Part shown: piece after piece, positions 34,501 through 43,500 of the stretch
Position numbering within the stretch: the stretch's first letter is position 1
Layout of the letters: each line of letters starts with the position of its first letter
Source of the DNA: Diorhabda sublineata
Lineage: Eukaryota; Arthropoda; Insecta; Coleoptera; Chrysomelidae
Direction: 5' to 3'
DNA length: 64,000 nucleotides
Assembly: GCF_026230105.1 (NCBI RefSeq)
Contig: NC_079483.1
Coordinates: 11,897,312 to 11,961,311 of the forward strand
Notes under the pieces: generated by a model
The model's database searches: none
Told to the model about the DNA's origin: nothing
The model's input: the letters and a program-made list of their open reading frames with translations, nothing else
Translations under genes and position numbers: made by a program

Positions 34501-37500
34501 GTCCATAAAATTAACTCCCCTTTATAAAATTACCTACCTGTTAATGGAAACAGGGATCATTAAACTAATAAAAATTAAAAAGTGGTACGTGTTGAGGCTT
34601 AATGAATATTTTTTCTATTATTGGACGGGTATTTCCATTTTAAAGATAAAGGTCTCGCCTGGGTTACGAAAATCTTGTCGGCCAGTGTTATTAGATAAGT
34701 ATAGAAAGCAGTGATTTCCCTATTACATTTGTGAAACAAATCTGAAAAACTCATTTTCAATAATTATAGAATTAACTGATTTTTCATTACACAATTTTTA
34801 TTCCTTGTACCTTGTAATTCATACTAACGAATTCTTAGAAAAAAACATTTTTTACGGCATAAAATCTTGTTGACCAATATTATCAAGTCCCGGTGATTTT
34901 TTTTAGTGTGAAGTCATCAAACTGCATCAGAACGATATTCAATCTCATCTTTTCGACTAGTATCCAGTCGGCGTTTCTCTTGTGCTTTTGGGAGTCCACC
35001 ACAATAAAGATCAATACTTTTCCAACGTCTGTTTCGATGACTTAGGTTATTTGGCGTAGCTCCAAGCTTCCCGTAAAATACTTTAAGTTTAATATAAAAA
35101 ATGTTATTCTGTTCCTCCGTTTTCGTGCATTCATTGTATTTCGTTAACGTTTAGATTTCGATTTAAACTTTTGAAAAAGTAAATTAATATCTTCATCTTC
35201 TTCTTCTTCCTTCATGTATGGTGGGTTTAAAACCTGTTTTCAGTTTTAGCCTCCTGGTTCCAGATTGTCACACCATCTCTTTCTCGATCGACCGACTGTT
35301 GGCGATTTATCCCTTGCGATACGCACCAGTCTTTCCAGTGAGGCATCCTGCTACTTCATTTGTTTTGTCAAAACAAAACAAAACAAATTAATATACTCAC
35401 GCAAATGTTGTTGATGTTCTGGATGCTATGTGTGAGTAATAATTTCCTCCAATATTTTTATGATGTGATTTCTCGAGCGATTAGAGGGTGATTCACAATT
35501 CTTGTACTTCATTAGGCGTCCCAGCTCACTCCTAATGGTATCGATGGAACGTTCTAGGCGGCATTGCCAACAGGGTTTTTGTTAGTATCATTGGTACAGA
35601 TATTTGTCACGTACATTTACTGATTATGTAGACGGACTAATGCACTAGCTCCACTATAAATAAGTGGATGAAGCCACTTTATGGTCATCATTTAGGTGAT
35701 TTTGGACGACGTACAGTGTTTGTGCTCTCAAACCCCGCTAATGCCTTGTACAATTTTAGTGACATTTTATAGACGGTATTTGGTTAGGTATTGTCAAAAT
35801 CGGGTATAGTCTGATTGATGGTGATTACATCTTCGTGTTCGCCGTTGTTGGTTTTAGCGTGTGTACCGTTTGCATCTTGTGCTGCGAGATGATCTATTCC
35901 TTGAAGATGTAGAAGGAATTCGTCACAATACTTCTTCCTTGGTCAACTATTCATTATTCCGTTAAGTGCTGGCTATCTCTCAATGAAATCACGATGAATG
36001 GCGTATCGGTAGGTGGTCATATCGGTCTCCATGTTGTTTGCTCTAAAATAGAAGCGCATAATAAATGATTTCAACTTAGTAGTCTTCCTTTCTAGGCAAT
36101 CCGATTTTCGTTGTCGTACGCACATGAACTTGCGTCACCGTAGAAACAGCAAAAGCTGATGGAGGAGAGTTATTGATATGTTTTTCCATTATGTTGATTA
36201 CCACAGTAGCCCTACGCGGCGATCTCCGCTACCCGAAGGCATCTGTAGCTCACTTTTTGAACGGGACCCTTTACCTAAAGGAAGATGTGAAAATTGAAAA
36301 AGTGGCAAAGGGATGCCCAATAAAGGGACTAAAGTTGTTACACTACAAAAAGACTGGTTGAAGAGATCAGTGAAGTCAGTGAAGTAATGTGACGGGGTGA
36401 TATCATGACTCACTTACGTTTCTTAAGTTGTAAACACACATCACTCCAACAACTAAGCCCGAAGAACCCATCAGGAATATAGAGTTATTTTGGAATAAAT
36501 TCATCATTTCAAATGCTCTGAAAAAAGGAAAACTTAATGATTTTATGCAAACTATGTCATAGTTTTTGTCACTAGGCTGGAGATTAGACAAGTGACAAAA
36601 AGACTTCAATGTCGCGTTACTTACATAGAACAGAATAGATTATGAGTGTTGCGTTCAGTTATACAACTCAATAATTGATTATTTTAAAAAATTAGCATGC
36701 AAATTTTTTTTTCATTTATTCATATTATTAACGCTTGGGCCAACGCTGGGAAACCCGCCCTTGGCACACCAATAATGGCCGAAGCCTGGTTGAACTCTAT
36801 GTAACTTTACTTCGGGCACCCCATATTCACCCAAACCTAGCTGAGCTCTGGGTAACCCAACCTCCGCCATTCTATAGTTTATCGATTAACGCAATGTACA
36901 AACCTCTATTGTAATTCAAAGATGGATAGAGGTTAGTCTAGGAAACAGGATAATAGAAATAGAGCATACAAACCATACACAAAGACCCAATGCTGTTGGA
37001 CAGGTCCAAAAGAACGTGGGAACCTAATGGTAAAATAACCCAATGGTTGTACGTAGACATAGTTATGCCAATGATCGGTAAATTTGGTAAAAGACAAAGA
37101 CGGAGAGAATGTGGACTATGAGATTATTGAGGAACACCAAAACGCTAGCTTATCTGCGTGTCCCAGGGGCCATATAATAAATAAATATTATAATAAATAA
37201 ATAAATATCTGACGAAATATACCTACATATATAATCCAGATATACGAGCGAAGTATAGGAAGCTGATTCCAATACTGGAAGAAATCAAAAGACACCGTGT
37301 CCTCAATTCTGTAATGTTCATCTCTAAGTTGGTATAGAATAGTGTGTGTGTGCTCTAAACATGCTTGGTGGCTGATAGGGCCATAGTACCTGTGGGTACG
37401 AAAACGCGAATGAAATGGTTAAATGAGCTGCTTTAATAAAATAACTCAGACCTGAATCTTTTAAATAACCGAATCAAACACGAAATAGTCAGACCAATTT

Positions 37501-40500
37501 TTGAAATTAACGGCAAATCTTATAATACACGCAAACAGCAACAACTGGGATGATTAAGTTCTCAACAGATCTGCCACGACAGACATACAGCAGAAATTGT
37601 AATAAGGCCGTTAACAGGGCGTTATAAGCTCGACATTTATCTAAATTTGACGCAATTGTCAGAGTAGTGCTTATGTAGAATACAGGAAGAAACTGGAGAG
37701 CACAAACCATGTAACATACAACGCACAACGTAACGTAACGTAGATGCGTTATCATAAACAATCTGTTCCTTCGTCGTCTTCAAATACTTACTTTTGAAAA
37801 CACAAGCGATATTTCACTATATTTATCAGTTGTTCATGGATTAATTCTTGACTAACAACGTTCCGCGTATACAAATTAAAGCTCTTATGCAGGTTTTTCT
37901 TAATATAAGCCGACAGCCACATTAATTGAAAATTTATGTGGAATGTAAAATAGCTTACGAATAGGAGTGGTACAGTAGCAGCAAAACTACCTAAAAAAAT
38001 GATTTTTCCATTAGATGGTAGTAATAAAATATCACGGGCTATATTAAGTATAGACACCTAGTGCGTACATTAAAAATATGGCTTTTGTATGTCACGTCGA
38101 CTGCTAAGTTATTTTCTTTAAAATTGTAGTTAAAACTATAATTACAACATCACATGGTGTCCAACAAAAGTGGTATTCTTTAAGTTTTGGATTCTCGATT
38201 AGGTCAATATCATACTCATCATCTTTATAATAACATAACTTCGCAGATGGTCTTTTCACAATTACTTTCCTTGAGTGTTTTCACCATTGCAATGAGCTGT
38301 TACTTTCCACAGGATCGGTATAACCTTGAATATAATGTTGTTCTCTTCATCTTCATTTTTTATTTTACAAATAAGCTTTGCTTCACCTATGACTGCCGAT
38401 TTCTCTTCGGATTGACTGATTGAATATGTTTTTCAGTTTCAGATTTGATATAAGGTTTGTTAAATATAAATTTCTTGCAGTCAAAATTATCATTTTGTTT
38501 ATTTTTGATGCCTTTATTTCTCATTGCTTATACTCTATCTGCTTTATATCAGCTTCGAACTCGTCTAGTTATTTGGAAACTTGTTCAGTAGATCACAATT
38601 TCTCTCCCACTTAATTCGATCGGAATCCAAACACTATCTTGTCTTTTAGAATTCTGTTAAGATAATTGTTAATTTGATAAATTCGCTTTTGCTTGCCTGA
38701 GTTTTTACTTACCTATCTAAATACACTGATTCTAATACTATGTTTTTGATAATATTTTTAAGATATCTAATTAATTATTCTTTTGAAAATGCTCCCATGG
38801 AAGGAGAGAAACGTTAAGTTATACATAAAAATTTCATTATTGTATCTAAACAACCTACGAACCCAGGAAATTACAAAGAGGAAAAAAATTTATATATATA
38901 TATAAGAACTAGGTTCATGGGTTGAGCCGCATTGGAATTTTGAAAATTCTCGACGTTTCAGCTCCCACTTTGGACCCATTATCAAAACAAGGGTGGGGAT
39001 AGGGTGGTGATTCGTTCATTGGTAAGAAGTGATCCGATTCCGTTGTCTCAATCTGCCTACTTTACGCAACGAATCATCCCTTTTTTGGTTGATTCCAAGG
39101 CCTCAATCTGTCTACTCCTTGGAAGTTTATAGAGGAAATGAAAAGCTGTTGACACTAACACACTCACAAAAGCTTTCAGACTGTCTTCTTCCTCTTATTT
39201 CTCCGTTAAGTCCAATGACTTATGTTTACTGGGTAATGTTTAATCTTATTTGTGATTCTGATGACCAGCTATCCTGCCATCTTTTTTGTGGTCTTCCTCT
39301 TGATCTTTCCCCTTCGGATTTTCCATCTCTTATGATCTTTCAGACTGTATTTTCCGGAATATACGTATAATAATAGTACTCCCTTCCTGTCCTAGAAAAA
39401 TCCGAGTTAACCTTATTGATGTTTCTGAACAAGGTAACTTCCATATATGGTGCTAACAAATTCCATTATTGTTAGCGAGTTTTAATTTTACATCATATCT
39501 TGATCATTGTGAATTTCTAATAAGGTCATTTGAGAGAGCTGGATCAATTATATGTGACAGAACTTACCGTAACAAATTGGACATGGAAGGTCTGATCGAA
39601 TGTAAAATTGGCTAAGTAACAGAATTATTAATTTGCGTGATTCCTAAATTCTCTCCACAACACAATTGATTCAAATGGAATGTACACATCATCTTCGGCT
39701 GACCATTCAAGTGAGAACATTTTTTATAGCTTTCACAAAGTAACAAATCCACAATAATGAGAATCTTTGTTTTTAAAGAATCTGCGATTGGTTTGAAAAC
39801 AAAAACCGTCCACAAACACAACAAAAACTATCAAAATTTTGTTTTGCACTTTCTAATAGATATTTTATTTTAATTCCAAACTAGACAATGTTGATGTGGA
39901 TGTGGATGTTGATACGTTTATGAACATTCGTTTCAGGTTAAATGAGAATTTTCACAATTTTCATACTTGTAACTAAATTTGGATTTATGGAACCATATTC
40001 ATTATCAACCCACTGTTCACATTACCTCTACATCTTCACTCACAATTACACTACTTGGTAAACTGTTTACTTTCACAGACGATAACTTTGTTTTTCGAAA
40101 CGCGCGTCAAACAGTGTATTGTGAGTGTTGGTGAAGTGGTAGTTCAAATGTAAACGGTGTGTTTATATTGTGTGCTAGTGTTGATTATGAAGACAAATAT
40201 AGAAAATACTCACCTGCTATTAGAGAAAAGAATAGCAGAAACAAGTTAATAGAATCTGGAATATTGCAATAAAAGCGTTTTGCAGTATAATAGAGAAGAT
40301 CTCCAAATCCATCGTCAATTAAAAAAGGCATACAAATGATATGAGATGATATATTGAATATCAGTACAATAATCGGGATAATATTATGCTTACGTGCCTC
40401 TTTCAAAATTTTTGCCTCGAAATCGGGACTCTGCATTTCTAGACATTTTGATATATCACTCAAGTTTGACATGGTTTTTTCTAATTTAATTGCAAAATTT

Positions 40501-43500
40501 AAAATTAACAAGAGACCAGCACAAGCCTGAAAATATAAAGATATCATAATTTTTCTATAACATTTTTATTTAACTATTTCATCTTATTACGAACTACTCT
40601 TCAAGTTCCAGTTGACTAACTAAGAAATTCGTTTCTACAAACATAATAATCTTGGAGAAGTGGAAAAATAACCAGAACTCCGTTGCAGCTACATGGTATA
40701 CTTATAATAGTCAGTTTGAAACTATAGCTGATTTGCTTTTGACGTTTGAGTATTTTATTGAAATCCGTATGTTATTTTGACAAAATTATCATAAATAGAG
40801 GAGAATGTATCATCACATTAGTTTTCGTGCAAAGGATTGCTTCGAAGCATGAATATTTGAATGAGTTATAAAGAGCGAATTTTTCTGATACCTGCATACC
40901 TATCAGGTTGACTGCTTTTCTAAAATATATAAGCCCCACAACTGTGCATTATCTGTCCCCTGGAACTGGCGGTTTGACGCGGACATGGTGCGATACCGGT
41001 TTTCGGGGCCCGATAAAGACGTAATTAGCTTTTCAATTTCTATAGTTCAACGATATGAATTATAAAAGGTTTAAAATCAATTATTAGAAGTAAAAACATG
41101 TGAGAACTTACTGTTATTATTCGTTTTGTGATCAGTTGTCCTGTTAAAGAGTTTTTGATGTGTCAGTTAGCTTACTATTTCTTACAGATTTAGATAAAAA
41201 CATCAAACAACATGAAATATTTCATAATGCTTTATTAGTATAAATGCTATTTTGAAATAAAAAAAAATTGTAAACTAAATATATTGCTGGCAAAAAACAA
41301 TTCAGCTCCAGAAATACTATTTTTTATGAATGCTATAATAGCAAAACAAACACATTCCTGGTTGTCCAGGACATTCATTGCAGTAACTTTGTAACCAAGT
41401 TACTTGCATTCTGGTTGGAATGTGTTTCTCTTAATTTATGATAGCATCCTTGGCATTCTCTTCTACTTTTCTTTCGTGGCCTGGACATTTTAACAAAGGT
41501 ATGTAGAACTTTTTTGGGAGTAGTGGTTTCTTCGTGTACTACTAGAGTAACAAGTAACTCCCGTGCCAATGTTCGTCTAAATTCCTTTATAAACAACTTT
41601 AAAGAAGAATTAACCTTGTTATAGATAACCCAAGTATTTACAATAGCTGTTCCGAGCAAAAATTCAAATCAAAATGTTCGGTACCATTTCAAAGATTTTT
41701 TTAATACGGAATGATAAGAACTCATCTGATCATAAGTATTTTCTATTTCAATATTATCATCGAATAAATCACTGGTACTTACATCACTACCCGATTTATC
41801 TGAAGAAATTACATACTTTTTGTCCATAACAAAATCGTCCGATTCAAAGAGTCATCCAGTTCATTTTCACTACCTGCAAGATTTACCACCACAATTGGGT
41901 TATTTTCTGTATATTGTATATTTTCAGCTGAAGTACACGGTTCGTTACAATCTTCACAATCACTTTTTGTGATACTTGTATTGGCTTTTTGAGTTAGAAA
42001 CATTATTTTTACAACAAGAAATGACATTTTCAGCGCAACAAATCGCAGGTGTAAACACACGTGCAATTGCAATACAACTAATACAAAATGCCGATTGCTT
42101 GCGCATACATGTAAATGTAAATATGTACCGGTCTCCTAGAACCGATCCAGCACCAGATTAACAATGTCTGTGCGTTACCGGTCCCCAAAGCCCGGTACAT
42201 TTTCTCCTTTTAAAAATGATCTCCATACTCAGTTACGTATAATGGTATATTTAGCATTTGAAATGAACCAAAATTAACGAAGATATACTTTCCCAAATCT
42301 TGAATATTTTCAATTTTCGTATACCGCACCACATTAATGAACCCAGTCCCGGTCCCCAGGGACCGGTAACGCAGCCAACCTGCTATCAAAGAGCTTACAT
42401 GCAACGCAGACAATTTATATCCATTGAAAGGTCAAATTTACACAAGCAAGTCAACTGATCACGAAATGAAATAATAATAAAATATTTAGCCACATACTAT
42501 AAAGGATCAGGAAGCGATATTTCAATTAATACTTTTTTAATTAGTTCATCTTTAGCAAATCAGTTACATTGATGAAAATTGACTTTGACAATAGACTAAC
42601 AGATGGTCTCCCGAATGTTTTTAATACTATCGATAGATAGATACATGATTTATCACGAAAATAACAAAATTATATAAAAAAAGACTAACGAGCACAAATT
42701 ATTTTCAAGTCAATTGAGAAGAGAAGTTTCCTGGAAAGAATAAAATAATAGGAAATAATAGGCAATCGAGGGTCTCCTGAGAAACCAGTAAACTCTACAC
42801 ACAAAGCAACATCAAGTGGGTCTAGTGTGGGAACAGATTCCACTGGATGAAAAATTGTTGTACTATTGTACAGTATTGATATCTAGTTAGACTAGACCAG
42901 TTTCATGAATAAACAAAATGTTGCGTTAGCAACGAACAATAAGTGTAAAGTTTGACGTCAAAAAAAGTAAATCAGAGTTAAGCAATAAATTAAAAGGAAA
43001 AAGATGTCCACCGACATTGTGAAATTCGAAAAAGTGGAGTATCGAGCCATCATTAAGTACCTGTATTTAAATTAAATGTCCTTCGTATACGACCGTGAAA
43101 AATTGGACTGCAAGCTTCAAAAGAGGTTTCTGTGTCAGTCCCCGAAAATATCGCATGCAGTTTATGACATGATTTTATCAGACCGTCGAATTGGGCTAAA
43201 ACTGATATCTGAAGCTCTGAATATTCAATACTAATGCGTTCATCATATAGTTCACGTCAATTTGGACAATAGAAAAATTGCTGCAACACGGATCCCCAAA
43301 TGTTTGAATGTTGACCAAAAGCGTGCAAGGGTAGAAGTATCGCGTTCGATCTGTGTTCGATTTGAAAACGATGTAGACTGCTTAAGCCGTATTGTTACTA
43401 TGGATGGGACTTGGGTACATTTCAACGATCCAGAAACAAAGTAACAATCGAAGGAATGGCGATACTGTGGTTCTCCGAAACCTAAGAAGTTTCGTGTCCA

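Noticed and set aside
39029..39370. 113-codon plus frame
   Set aside because: It looks like antisense of a LINE-type relic; there is no protein family match.
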